Origin: Thermovorax subterraneus | Lineage (GTDB): Bacteria > Bacillota > Thermosediminibacteria > Thermosediminibacterales > Thermosediminibacteraceae | Assembly: GCA_021608145.1 (NCBI GenBank) | Contig: JAKIHM010000008.1 | Location: forward strand, 1 to 64,000 | Direction: 5' to 3' | Length of the DNA: 64,000 bases | Part shown: one piece after another, positions 1 to 8,793 of the stretch | How the letters are laid out: each line of letters opens with the position of its first letter | Position numbering within the stretch: position 1 is the stretch's first letter | Notes under the pieces: model-generated | What the model saw: only the letters and a program-made list of their open reading frames with translations | The model's database searches: none | What the model was told of the DNA's origin: nothing | Made by a program: the position numbers and the translations under genes

Positions 1-142
1 AAAATATGGAAATAAAAAACATGCTGCTTTTTAGCTTCAAAAAATTCTTTTTGGTACTTCAATAGAGGGAAAATATTGCAATAAATAGGTGACCAAAATT
101 AAAAAAATGGCACAAAGCAAAAAGCTCAAATATGTAAATATC

Positions 143-171
143 TTTTCACTGTAATTGGATTGTGGTATAAT
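143..171 (+). promoter_or_regulatory. sigma-A promoter of scfA
   Basis: An exact -10 TATAAT lies at 166-171. A weak -35 (TTTTCA, 143-148) sits 17 bp upstream. The element is 43 bp before the scfA start. Bases 1-142 hold no gene I can support. Confidence 0.6.
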
Positions 172-214
172 GTAACGAGGTGACAATGTAAATTGCGAAG
201 GAGGGAATTGATGA

Positions 215-367
215 ATGAAGCACATCAAGATGATACATAAAGGAAATTTATGCGATAACGAAGCTATTTTTTTGAGCGGATGCGGGGAATGTCAAGCATC
301 ATGCCAGTCTGCCTGCAAAACATCATGTACTGTGGCAAATCAGGTTTGCCAGAAAGAAAAAGAATAA
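215..367 (+). CDS. scfA: SCIFF peptide (six-cysteine ribosomal peptide precursor)
   Basis: This 50-residue peptide begins at ATG 215, behind an AAGGAGGG site at 198-205. It carries the SCIFF cysteine ladder C23-x2-C26-x3-C30-x3-C34-x3-C38-x6-C45 plus an extra C13, and the family core SCTVANQVC. SCIFF peptides are known to be substrates of a radical SAM maturase (ScfB) that forms Cys-Thr thioether links; what the mature peptide does is unclear. The gene has its own promoter and terminator, so it is a single transcription unit. Location next to secD/secF is typical of Clostridia, but no maturase gene follows here. The family call is secure. Confidence 0.95.
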   Translation: MKHIKMIHKGNLCDNEAIFLSGCGECQASCQSACKTSCTVANQVCQKEKE

Positions 368-394
368 AGGCCTTTTTTCAAAGGCCTTTTTTAA
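366..394 (+). terminator. Rho-independent terminator after scfA
   Basis: Two copies of the self-complementary decamer AAAGGCCTTT (366-375 and 380-389) form a 10-bp stem with a TTTC loop, followed by T residues. The stem begins inside the scfA stop codon. Confidence 0.85.
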
Positions 395-405
395 ATTTCG
401 GTTTG

Positions 406-435
406 TTGACAAGCATTAAAGGCGAGGAATATAAT
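406..435 (+). promoter_or_regulatory. sigma-A promoter of secDF
   Basis: TTGACA (406-411) and TATAAT (430-435), both exact, with an 18-bp spacer, 38 bp upstream of the secD start. Confidence 0.85.
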
Positions 436-473
436 AAAACTTGCAGTATCTGAGAGATTGGAGGAACCTTAAA

Positions 474-1715
474 ATGAACTTAAGGGCCAAGAGTTTGCTT
501 AAAATAGCAGTCATATTATTTATTGCCTTTTTTTTAGCTTATACTTTGGCTTTTGGGGTGAAGATAGGCCCTTATCAAGTTTTGCCGCTAAAAAAGGCAA
601 TTAAGTTGGGCCTGGACCTTCAGGGAGGAATTTATGTCCTTCTTGAAGCAAAACCTAAGCCGGGGCAGACGATTTCGGAAGAAAAGATGAATGCGGCAAG
701 AGAGGTAATTTGGAAGAGGGTAGACCAGTTGGGTGTGGCAGAACCGGTGGTTGTAAGACAAGGTGAAAATAGAATCCGCGTAGAACTCCCTGGCGTGAAA
801 GATTCGCAAAAAGCACTAGAAATAATTGGGAAAACCGCTTCGCTGGAATTCATCGGCCCTGACCAAAAGGTCATACTGACAGGGGACGATGTAAGTGATG
901 CCAGGGCTTTATACGACAATTTAAACAATCCTGTAGTAAGTTTGAAACTCAATTCGCAAGGGGCTAAAAAATTCGCTGAGGCCACCGAGAAATTTCTTGG
1001 CAAGCCCATTGCAATTGTGCTTGACGGTGAGGTCATTTCTGCACCTGTTGTAAAATCGGTTATTTCAAATGGTGAAGCTGTCATAGAGGGGCTTTCAAGC
1101 ATAGACGAAGCCGCACAGCTTGCCGCCCTTATCAGGGGAGGAGCCCTTCCGATAGATTTAGAACAGCGTGAAGTGAGGTCGGTAGGCCCTACGCTAGGGA
1201 CCGATTCGCTCAACAAAAGTCTTAAGGCAGGGATTATAGGCATTATTTTGGTAATGACCTTTATGTTAGTATATTACAGGATTCCTGGATTAGTGGCTGA
1301 TATAGCTCTAGCTTTTTACATCATGCTTGTTTTAATAACTTTCATAGCACTTGGCGCTACTTTGACTCTTCCTGGAATTGCAGGCTTCATACTTTCGGTG
1401 GGCATGGCTGTGGATGCCAACGTGCTCATTTTCGAAAGGTTCAAAGAAGAACTCAGAAGCGGAAAGACATTAAAGGCAGCTTTGGATTCAGGATTTCACA
1501 GGGCATTTACAACGATTATTGACTCTAATTTGACGACTATTATAGCTGGAATTGTACTCTTTTATTTCGGAACAGGTCCAATTAAGGGGTTTGCGGTCAC
1601 TCTGATTTTAGGTAATGTTATTAGTCTGTTCACTGCTATTGTAGTTACCAGGATATTGCTCGGTAACTTGATAAATACAAGGCTTATAACCAACAAGAAG
1701 TTTTTCAGCGCATAA
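474..1715 (+). CDS. secD: Protein translocase subunit SecD
   Basis: SecD works with SecF and the proton-motive force to help pull secreted proteins through SecYEG. The 413-residue product has an N-terminal membrane segment (about 8-28), the SecD signature LDLQGG near residue 46, a periplasm-type P1 domain, and a C-terminal group of membrane helices containing GMAVDANVLIFERF near residue 310. ATG 474 is preferred over an upstream in-frame TTG at 441 because GGAGG at 460-464 is correctly spaced for it. secF follows 13 bp downstream and is surely co-transcribed. Length is normal for Firmicutes with separate secD and secF genes. Confidence 0.95.
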   Translation: MNLRAKSLLKIAVILFIAFFLAYTLAFGVKIGPYQVLPLKKAIKLGLDLQGGIYVLLEAKPKPGQTISEEKMNAAREVIWKRVDQLGVAEPVVVRQGENRIRVELPGVKDSQKALEIIGKTASLEFIGPDQKVILTGDDVSDARALYDNLNNPVVSLKLNSQGAKKFAEATEKFLGKPIAIVLDGEVISAPVVKSVISNGEAVIEGLSSIDEAAQLAALIRGGALPIDLEQREVRSVGPTLGTDSLNKSLKAGIIGIILVMTFMLVYYRIPGLVADIALAFYIMLVLITFIALGATLTLPGIAGFILSVGMAVDANVLIFERFKEELRSGKTLKAALDSGFHRAFTTIIDSNLTTIIAGIVLFYFGTGPIKGFAVTLILGNVISLFTAIVVTRILLGNLINTRLITNKKFFSA

Positions 1716-1728
1716 GGGGGTGAAAACG

Positions 1729-2601
1729 GTGAAAAAATACGCTTTCATGGAACGAAAGTGGCTTTGGATTAGTATTTCCCTTATCGTCATTGCGTCCGGG
1801 CTGTTTTCTTTGGCTACTCGAGGATTGAATTGGGGCGTGGATTTTACAGGAGGCGATATACTGCATTTTGATATAGGAGAACCCTATAGTCTCGCAGAAG
1901 CAAGGCAGAAGATTGAAAGTCTGGGTCTTAAAAATGTCGAAATTAAAGAAGCCGGAGATAGCCGCGAAGAATTGATAGTAAGAACTCCTGTTCTTTCTCA
2001 AGATCAAAAAAACAAGCTAACTCAAACTATAAAGGAACGGTGGCCAAAAGCTCAGCTTATACGTGCAGAAAAGGTGGATGCGATAATCGGAAAGGAATTG
2101 CAGCGTCAGGCTTTGATAGCTTTGTTAATTGCAAATTTCGGCGTGCTCCTATATGTGGCCTTTCGTTTCGAATTTAAATCGGGAATCGCAGCCATACTTG
2201 CGCTCGTCCACGATGTCCTTGTAATGATTAGTTTTTATTCCCTATTTTACATTCCCGTCGATGTTACTTTCGTTGCAGCCATTCTTACAGTAGTTGGATA
2301 TTCTATAAACGATACGATAGTCATATTCGACCGCATACGCGAGAACCAAAGAATTATGGGAAAAGCCAAGTTTGACGATATAGCCAATACGAGTATAACT
2401 CAGTGTCTTACGAGGTCTATAAATACATCTTTGACAACGCTTCTTGCTATAATTTCGCTTTACTTCTTGGGCGGTGAGACAATCAAAGATTTTACCCTCG
2501 CGCTTATAGTAGGAATAGTGAGCGGTGTTTACTCTACGATATTTATAGCAACGCCAATATGGAGCATGTTGAGGGGACAACAGAAAGTTGCTCGTGCATA
2601 A
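1729..2601 (+). CDS. secF: Protein translocase subunit SecF
   Basis: Partner of SecD in the Sec accessory complex. The 290-residue protein shows the SecF signature GVDFTGGD near residue 37 and VGYSINDTIVIFDRIREN near residue 188, plus a multi-helix C-terminal membrane domain. GTG 1729 is chosen over GTG 1720 because the AAGGGGG ribosome-binding site (1714-1720) overlaps the latter. A strong terminator follows, closing the secDF operon. Confidence 0.94.
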   Translation: MKKYAFMERKWLWISISLIVIASGLFSLATRGLNWGVDFTGGDILHFDIGEPYSLAEARQKIESLGLKNVEIKEAGDSREELIVRTPVLSQDQKNKLTQTIKERWPKAQLIRAEKVDAIIGKELQRQALIALLIANFGVLLYVAFRFEFKSGIAAILALVHDVLVMISFYSLFYIPVDVTFVAAILTVVGYSINDTIVIFDRIRENQRIMGKAKFDDIANTSITQCLTRSINTSLTTLLAIISLYFLGGETIKDFTLALIVGIVSGVYSTIFIATPIWSMLRGQQKVARA

Positions 2602-2613
2602 GGATTAATTTTT

Positions 2614-2646
2614 AAAAATAAGGGCTTAAAAGGCCCTTATTTTTTT
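2614..2646 (+). terminator. Terminator after secF
   Basis: AAATAAGGGC (2616-2625) pairs with GCCCTTATTT (2633-2642), and a T run follows to 2646. Confidence 0.9.
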
Positions 2647-2698
2647 ATAATTAAAAGCCTTTTTCCGTGGGAAAATATTGTTGAAGGAGGGAAAAAGA

Positions 2699-3988
2699 AT
2701 GAAAAGGTATTCGCAGTTGGTGCGACATGACGGCAACAGCTGCCTTTTTGACATTATAGACGTTGCAATTCTTTCAACTTATGCGGATGTTCCGGTGCAC
2801 ATTCATGTGGAAGGATTGAGAGGTACGGGAAAAACTACTATTTTAAGAGCCTCCCGCAATATTTTCCCTAAAATCGAGCGAATAAAAGGGTGCGAATACA
2901 ATTGCGATCCGAAAGAACCTCACTGTCCCAACCATAAAGACCTTCCCCCCGAAGAAATCGAAAAAATTGGCGTAGAACTGATAGATATGCCTTTTCTTGA
3001 AATATCCCATTCAGCCAAAAAAGGGACAGTAGTGGGAAGTATTGACGTGGGGAAACTCTTGTCCAAAAATAATCCTCAGGCGGCATTGCTGCTAGGGACC
3101 ATCCCACGAGCTCACCGGGGTGTGATTTTTATAGACGAAATAAATCGCCTTGCTGATACATCTCCTGAAATCGTAGATATTTTGCTGGATGTTATGGGAA
3201 CGAAGCCAGGCAGGATTCAGATAGAAGAGACCGGTTTGCCCACCGTAGAAATACCGGTAAAGGTGAGCGTCTGGGCTGCGTCAAACCCCGATGAAGACCC
3301 GGGACCGCTGGAAAACATTCGGCGCCAACTTTCGGATAGATTTGATTTTGTAGTAGATGTGGAAAAGCCCAAAAGCATCGGGACTGTCCTAGACATACTA
3401 GAATGCCGTCAACAAAAGGAAAATTTGGAATTGGAAAGAGAAAAAGTAAAAAAGTTTATTGAAGCAAGGAAGAAACTATCAGAATTTCAAGTTCCAGAAG
3501 AATTGAAAACGACACTGGCATCAATGTACATTAAGTATGGGCTAGAAAGCATAAGGGGATTGGAATCTATACTGCATGGAATCTGGATTTTAAGTGCACT
3601 ACAAGGTAAGAAGCCAGAAGTAAAGGATTTAGCTTATCTTGTGAGAGTAGCTTTAAAACATAGAACAGACAGTAAAAATTTGGCTGAAATATTAAAGAAC
3701 CTGGAAAATTTAAACTCAAAGAATGCTGAAGTTTTTCAAAGACAACAAATTGAACTGTCGGGCAAAGAAAATATAGCAAGCTCCAAGCAAAGGGAAAAAA
3801 ATAAAAACAATAATAATAATATAGATATTTTTAGGAAAATGTTTTCAATTTTTTCAAGAGCCCTGAAGGGAAAGACTTTGCGTAAAATAGAGTCTAAGAA
3901 TGTAGAGATATGTGCACCGAGCAAAAAAGCCGTACCATTGAGACAGCTGGATTTTAATGATTGTGTTAAAACGGAGGATGAGCTTTAA
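2699..3988 (+). CDS. AAA+ ATPase, Mg-chelatase subunit I-like, function unknown
   Basis: The 429-residue protein has Walker A GLRGTGKTT near residue 38, Walker B VIFIDEINRL near residue 141, and a ChlI/MoxR-style sensor stretch (SNPDEDPGPLE, then LSDRFDF). A small cysteine cluster, C-x3-C-x6-C near residue 64, may bind metal. The last 90 or so residues are Asn/Lys-rich and look disordered. ATG 2699 follows AAGGAGGG. The stop overlaps the start of the VWA gene (TAATG), as in translationally coupled I/D-type pairs. Nothing here suggests chlorophyll synthesis, so a chelatase name would be misleading; the pair more likely remodels or loads an unknown target. The fold is secure, the role unknown. 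Confidence 0.85.
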   Translation: MKRYSQLVRHDGNSCLFDIIDVAILSTYADVPVHIHVEGLRGTGKTTILRASRNIFPKIERIKGCEYNCDPKEPHCPNHKDLPPEEIEKIGVELIDMPFLEISHSAKKGTVVGSIDVGKLLSKNNPQAALLLGTIPRAHRGVIFIDEINRLADTSPEIVDILLDVMGTKPGRIQIEETGLPTVEIPVKVSVWAASNPDEDPGPLENIRRQLSDRFDFVVDVEKPKSIGTVLDILECRQQKENLELEREKVKKFIEARKKLSEFQVPEELKTTLASMYIKYGLESIRGLESILHGIWILSALQGKKPEVKDLAYLVRVALKHRTDSKNLAEILKNLENLNSKNAEVFQRQQIELSGKENIASSKQREKNKNNNNNIDIFRKMFSIFSRALKGKTLRKIESKNVEICAPSKKAVPLRQLDFNDCVKTEDEL

Positions 3989-5634
3989 TGATTAAACTAT
4001 TAGAAAAAATAAAGAATGAATTTGCAAAAGGAAAAGGAGTTCGAATAGGTGAAGCAGCAGTAGTAAGCAGAAAAATACACGTAATTTCTCCGGAACGCCC
4101 TCATTTGGTTCGAATTATCACTAATTCTGATGCAGGAAAAGTTTTTTATAACAGGTTCAATGAAGGCGAAATTGTGCATGTAGATTTATTTCATGAAGTA
4201 AAAAAGGTAGACGTAAAAAAAGTTGCAGAAAACCTTTTAAAAGCACTCGCAGAGGTTTCTAAGGAGTCTCTGGGGGATTTTATAGATATTCAAACGGGCA
4301 GCGGAGGAGGAAGATTGACTGGCACCCTAAATTACGGTAAAACTGAGAGCCTTTTAAAAAACCATTTGAATCACGTGCACCTTGCTGTTTTGCTCGACAA
4401 TGACAATTTAGATTTTTTACTTTTTTTAATAATTAAATTGGAAGAAGCTCTGTTAGAGCAAGGTGTAGAGATAAGAAAAGTAGAAAAAATTAGAAATGAA
4501 ATCGGCAATACTCCGTACGACCTTTCACCTTATGCGACAAATTCAGACTCATTTTTAAAACAAACCAATCTCAGCAAAGAGCCCTTTACAGAAAATGAAT
4601 ATCAGAGAGCTATTGATTTGAGCGAATATTTTGGTAGCATAAACGAATTACAGGAACTTCTAGAATACTTTAAGTCTGAAAAAAGAAAGGACCTTTTTGA
4701 GTTAAAGAAAAAGTACGGAGATTTGGACGAAATTTTAGCTCGCCTGGAAAGGAATGATATTGTTTGTAAAAAATCTGGTGTCTACAATTTGACAAAGGAA
4801 GGAGAAAGTCTCATTGAATATATAAAACAAAATAATAAAGAACTAGAGTTGATATTGAAGAAAATGATAAGAGAACTTCCTAAAAAAGGGGAAAAAATAA
4901 TAACACCAGCCTTCGGAAACGTTAAAAATACGCCAAAAAACAGGGGAATTGTATCAAAAAAAATTTATAATAAAAATGAATGGCTCGAAGAAATCGAAAT
5001 AACAGAGACGATAAAAAGAGCTTTAATTAGGTGTTATACAGAAAGAAAAAGATTGTCAATTTCAACTGAAGACATCGTAATTGTCAAAAGGTCTTTTGAA
5101 AAGGGACAAGATATTTGCCTGCTTATAGATGCAAGTGCTAGCATGGCAGGGGAAAGATTAAGGAGTGCAAAATATTTGGCGAAACATATTGTTTTAAATT
5201 CCTATAGAAGAGTCAGCGTCCTTACTTTTCAAGAAAAAGAGGTTAAAATTTGCGTTCCCTTTACCAAAAATTTCAGCCAGGTAGATTATGGTGTAAGCAG
5301 CATAGCATCTTCAGGCCTTACTCCTCTAGCCCTTGCCTTGGAGAGGGCACTATCCTATATGTGCTCTAAAAATTTAAAAAACCCGTTGATTATGCTGGTG
5401 ACAGATGGAATTCCTACTGTGCCGGTTTGGAGTACAGATCCCGTAAAGGATGCAATTATTGCTGCTCAAAATATTAGAAAGAAAAAAATAGATTTCTGCT
5501 GTATTGGCTTACAACCAAACAAGGACTGCCTCACTAAGATAGTTGAGGCTGCACATGGAAAACTTTACATCGTAGATGAGTTAAATAGAGATGTACTAGT
5601 GAACGTATTAAATAATAGCAGACAATTGATTTAA
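3988..5634 (+). CDS. VWA-domain protein, Mg-chelatase subunit D-like partner
   Basis: A 548-residue protein coupled to the preceding ATPase gene by a TAATG overlap. Residues about 375-545 form a von Willebrand A domain with a complete MIDAS metal site: DASAS near 380, a Thr in SGLTPL, and Asp in TDGIP. The N-terminal 130 residues contain a Gly-rich stretch (TGSGGGRLTG); the middle (about 200-280) looks like a winged-helix segment. AAA+/VWA pairs of this build usually form a motor plus a metal-dependent adaptor. No terminator is visible after it; recJ has its own promoter. The target is unknown. Confidence 0.82.
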   Translation: MIKLLEKIKNEFAKGKGVRIGEAAVVSRKIHVISPERPHLVRIITNSDAGKVFYNRFNEGEIVHVDLFHEVKKVDVKKVAENLLKALAEVSKESLGDFIDIQTGSGGGRLTGTLNYGKTESLLKNHLNHVHLAVLLDNDNLDFLLFLIIKLEEALLEQGVEIRKVEKIRNEIGNTPYDLSPYATNSDSFLKQTNLSKEPFTENEYQRAIDLSEYFGSINELQELLEYFKSEKRKDLFELKKKYGDLDEILARLERNDIVCKKSGVYNLTKEGESLIEYIKQNNKELELILKKMIRELPKKGEKIITPAFGNVKNTPKNRGIVSKKIYNKNEWLEEIEITETIKRALIRCYTERKRLSISTEDIVIVKRSFEKGQDICLLIDASASMAGERLRSAKYLAKHIVLNSYRRVSVLTFQEKEVKICVPFTKNFSQVDYGVSSIASSGLTPLALALERALSYMCSKNLKNPLIMLVTDGIPTVPVWSTDPVKDAIIAAQNIRKKKIDFCCIGLQPNKDCLTKIVEAAHGKLYIVDELNRDVLVNVLNNSRQLI

Positions 5635-5645
5635 TAAAAAATTCA

Positions 5646-5674
5646 TTGATATAACGTTTCGGTTGTTTTATAAT
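5646..5674 (+). promoter_or_regulatory. sigma-A promoter of the recJ operon
   Basis: TTGATA (5646-5651), 17-bp spacer, TATAAT (5669-5674). Confidence 0.8.
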
Positions 5675-5710
5675 TTATATGTGTTTTAAGGGACGGGGGT
5701 GTATAGTTTT

Positions 5711-8269
5711 GTGATCGATGGAAACTACCTGTGGGAATTTTGTCCGCCGGTAATTCCGTCTTATAGGGCGAAAAATCTCCACCCTGTAATTTTAAAGCTG
5801 TTAAAAACCAGGGGTATAGAGAAAAGAGAAGATATACTGCGCTTTTTAAGGGTTTCTATTGATGACATGTACGATCCTTTTTTACTTAAGGACATGGAAA
5901 AAGCCGTAATTAGTGTGAAAAAAGCTATTTTAAACGGAGAAAAGATAACAGTTTACGGAGACTACGATGTTGATGGGGTTACTGGCTGTGCACTGTTAGT
6001 GAGAGCTTTGCGTGAACTGGGAGGGGATGTCGAATTTTACATTCCCTCAAGGTTAGAAGAAGGATACGGGTTAAATAAGGAGGCACTCGAAAAGATTGCA
6101 AAAAGCGGTACTAAGTTGATAATTACAGTAGATAATGGCATAGCTTCAAAAGAAGAAGTAATTTACGCAAAAGAGCTAGGAATGGATATGGTGATTACGG
6201 ATCATCACGAGCCTCACGACGATGTACCTAAAGCTATTGCGGTAATAAATCCAAAACAGAAAGACTGCTCTTATCCTTTTAAAGAACTGGCTGGGGTAGG
6301 AGTTGCTCTAAAATTAGTTCAGGCTCTTTCAAATTGTAACAAAGAAGTTACCTTAAAATTATTGGACCTGGTCGCATTAGGTACGATAGCCGATATGGTT
6401 CCGTTGGTAGATGAAAATCGGATAATTGCAAAATGGGGAATAAATGTATTAAAAAATACTGATAAAAAAGGACTGCTTACTCTGTTGGAGGAATGTAGAC
6501 TTTCGGTTAAGGACATAGATGAGGAAAAAATCAGTTATATTTTAGCACCGAGGCTCAACGCTGCAGGGCGGCTTTCGGATGCCACTTTGGCCGTACAACT
6601 TTTGCTTGCTGACGATGAAAATGAAGCAAAAAAGCTGGCTAAGGATTTAGAATTACTTAATCGGGAAAGGCAGGCTATTGAAACAAAGATATATAATGAA
6701 GCAAAGGAGTACATACAAAAAAACGTAAGATTTGATAAAGACAGAGTTATAGTAGTGTCTGGTTCCAGATGGCATCCCGGTGTTATTGGGATCGTAGCTT
6801 CGAAGCTTGTGCAAAACTATTGTATACCTTGTATCCTTATATCAGAAGAAGGAGAAGAAGGGAGGGGATCTGCGAGGAGCATACCGGGTTTTGATATTTT
6901 CGAAGCTTTGAGTAAGTTGTCTGATATGCTTGATAAATTTGGCGGTCATGAACAGGCTGCTGGTTTCACTATAAAAGTAAAAGAAATAGAAAATTTTCGT
7001 TTAAAAATAAATGAATTAGCTAAGTCCATTGAAAAAGAAAAATGGGAAATGAAGCTGAGGATAGATATGGAATTGACACCGGAGGAATTGACGACCGAAC
7101 TGGCTGAGCAGCTTCAGCTCCTTAAGCCTTTCGGATTTGGCAACCCTAAACCCGTTTTTGTCTGCAAGAGCATGGCGATAGAACAAATCAAAGCTATAGG
7201 AGAAAAAGAAAATCATTTAAAGATTCGATTGAAAAAAAGGGAAAAAGAATTCAGTGCAATTGGTTTTAATTTTGGAAATTACAAAAACCAATTAGAAATG
7301 GCTCCTTTGATAGATGTAGCTTTTTGGCTTGAGCTCGATGAGTGGGAAGGGAATAAGAGGTTACAGCTAAATCTAAAAGATATAAAAATCCCCTTTCTTC
7401 GAGACGATATTATGATAAAATTGGAAGAAGAGTATTTTAAACGGTTTTTAAATGTTTTACAAGAAATGGATTTTAATAATATTGAAGAGAATTCATACTG
7501 TATCGGCAATGAGATAAAGTTTTTTAAAGTTAAAAACAAAAGAAAATACATAAAAAGCCTTTTTGAATCGCCTAAAAGAATTCTTGTTAAAGTAAATACT
7601 CCATATCAAGCATGGAGACTTCTAGTTTATCTTAAAAAATTTGATATTGCAAAATCGGAGATGGGGGTTTTTTTTAATTTAGAAAGCAAAGATGTATTAA
7701 ATAAAAAAAATGTGATTTTAATAAATCCAAAGGCCGATTCCCACAAAGTTCTGTCAGATGATATGGATGAGATAGTTTTTTATGATCCGCCATTTAGTAT
7801 TGAACTTATGAGAGATCATGTTTTAGACTTACCTTTACCTAAACTTCACTTAATTTTCAACAGGGAAGATTTGAGGTATAATTACTTAGTATGTGAAAAA
7901 TTATTGCCTTGCAAGCAAATTTTAGGATCGACTTTAAGTCATATATATAATTTAGCAAAAAACAGGAAAAATGTTTTTTCTTTAAGCGAATTGGTGAATT
8001 TTTTTAAGCAGCAAGATATGAAAAAAGTAGATCGAATAAGTATTATTGTTGCGCTGAGTATTTTAGAAGAGTTGGGAATATTAAAGTATATTATAGATAA
8101 AGACAGAGTTAAAGTTCTGCATTTTAGTTTCAACTTAAAGAAATTGGATTTCAATTTTTCGCCTACTTATCAAAAGATTGTGTTATTAAAGAAAAAGGTA
8201 ATAGAATTTTATAACAATTTTCATAATATCCAAGAATTATTAAAACAGGAGGAGATCGAATGGATCTGA
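5711..8269 (+). CDS. recJ: Single-stranded-DNA-specific exonuclease RecJ
   Basis: 5'-3' single-strand exonuclease of recombination and mismatch repair. The 852-residue product has the DHH-family motifs [11 protein letters not shown] (near 85), DNG, TDHHE (near 163), and the DHHA1 motif GGHEQAAGF (near 412), followed by an OB-like region. It has a long C-terminal extension (about 570-852), as in Firmicute RecJ and unlike the shorter E. coli enzyme. GTG 5711 fits the ACGGGGGTG ribosome-binding site better than GTG 5699, which overlaps it. The recJ-apt-rel-dtd order is conserved in Clostridia. Confidence 0.93.
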   Translation: MIDGNYLWEFCPPVIPSYRAKNLHPVILKLLKTRGIEKREDILRFLRVSIDDMYDPFLLKDMEKAVISVKKAILNGEKITVYGDYDVDGVTGCALLVRALRELGGDVEFYIPSRLEEGYGLNKEALEKIAKSGTKLIITVDNGIASKEEVIYAKELGMDMVITDHHEPHDDVPKAIAVINPKQKDCSYPFKELAGVGVALKLVQALSNCNKEVTLKLLDLVALGTIADMVPLVDENRIIAKWGINVLKNTDKKGLLTLLEECRLSVKDIDEEKISYILAPRLNAAGRLSDATLAVQLLLADDENEAKKLAKDLELLNRERQAIETKIYNEAKEYIQKNVRFDKDRVIVVSGSRWHPGVIGIVASKLVQNYCIPCILISEEGEEGRGSARSIPGFDIFEALSKLSDMLDKFGGHEQAAGFTIKVKEIENFRLKINELAKSIEKEKWEMKLRIDMELTPEELTTELAEQLQLLKPFGFGNPKPVFVCKSMAIEQIKAIGEKENHLKIRLKKREKEFSAIGFNFGNYKNQLEMAPLIDVAFWLELDEWEGNKRLQLNLKDIKIPFLRDDIMIKLEEEYFKRFLNVLQEMDFNNIEENSYCIGNEIKFFKVKNKRKYIKSLFESPKRILVKVNTPYQAWRLLVYLKKFDIAKSEMGVFFNLESKDVLNKKNVILINPKADSHKVLSDDMDEIVFYDPPFSIELMRDHVLDLPLPKLHLIFNREDLRYNYLVCEKLLPCKQILGSTLSHIYNLAKNRKNVFSLSELVNFFKQQDMKKVDRISIIVALSILEELGILKYIIDKDRVKVLHFSFNLKKLDFNFSPTYQKIVLLKKKVIEFYNNFHNIQELLKQEEIEWI

Positions 8270-8772
8270 AAGAGAAAATTCGGATAATAATGGATTTTCC
8301 TAAAAAGGGAATAAGCTTTAAAGATATAACTACCCTTTTGAAAGATGGAGAAGCTTTCAAAATAGCCATCAAAAGTTTAGCAGATTTAGTAAGAGATAAA
8401 GAATTTGATCTTGTGGCTGGACCTGAGGCCAGAGGATTTATTATCGGTGCGCCGCTTGCTTATGAACTTGGCAAAGGATTTGTTCCTGCAAGGAAAAAAG
8501 GAAAGCTTCCTGGGGAGACCATAAAAGCTGAGTACAAACTCGAGTACGGAACCGATGTGCTCGAAATGCACAAAGATGCTATTGAGGCTGGCCAAAAGGT
8601 GTTAGTAGTGGATGACCTTTTAGCTACAGGAGGAACTATTTTTTCCACTATCGAATTGGTCGAAAGACTTGGCGGGATAGTTACTGCTGTTGCTTTTTTG
8701 ATTGAACTGACGGATTTAAAAGGAAGAGAATATTTATCTAAGTACGAGGTAATTTCTCTAATAAAGTATTAA
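8260..8772 (+). CDS. apt: Adenine phosphoribosyltransferase
   Basis: Salvages adenine to AMP using PRPP. The 170-residue protein is full length, with the PRPP-binding loop [13 protein letters not shown] near residue 110 and the APRT signature GPEARGFI near residue 54. ATG 8260 follows AGGAGGAG and overlaps the end of recJ by 10 bp, so translation is probably coupled. Standing directly before rel places purine salvage beside the purine-derived alarmone enzyme. Confidence 0.96.
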   Translation: MDLKEKIRIIMDFPKKGISFKDITTLLKDGEAFKIAIKSLADLVRDKEFDLVAGPEARGFIIGAPLAYELGKGFVPARKKGKLPGETIKAEYKLEYGTDVLEMHKDAIEAGQKVLVVDDLLATGGTIFSTIELVERLGGIVTAVAFLIELTDLKGREYLSKYEVISLIKY

Positions 8773-8793
8773 GTTTTAAAAGGGGTGGATATT

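Noticed and set aside
37-228. Reading frame on the minus strand opposite the scfA leader
   Set aside because: AT-rich, low-complexity product with no ribosome-binding site, overlapping the scfA promoter.
2699-5634. Naming the AAA+/VWA pair magnesium chelatase
   Set aside because: Only fold-level likeness; no H subunit, no tetrapyrrole genes and a different C-terminal layout.
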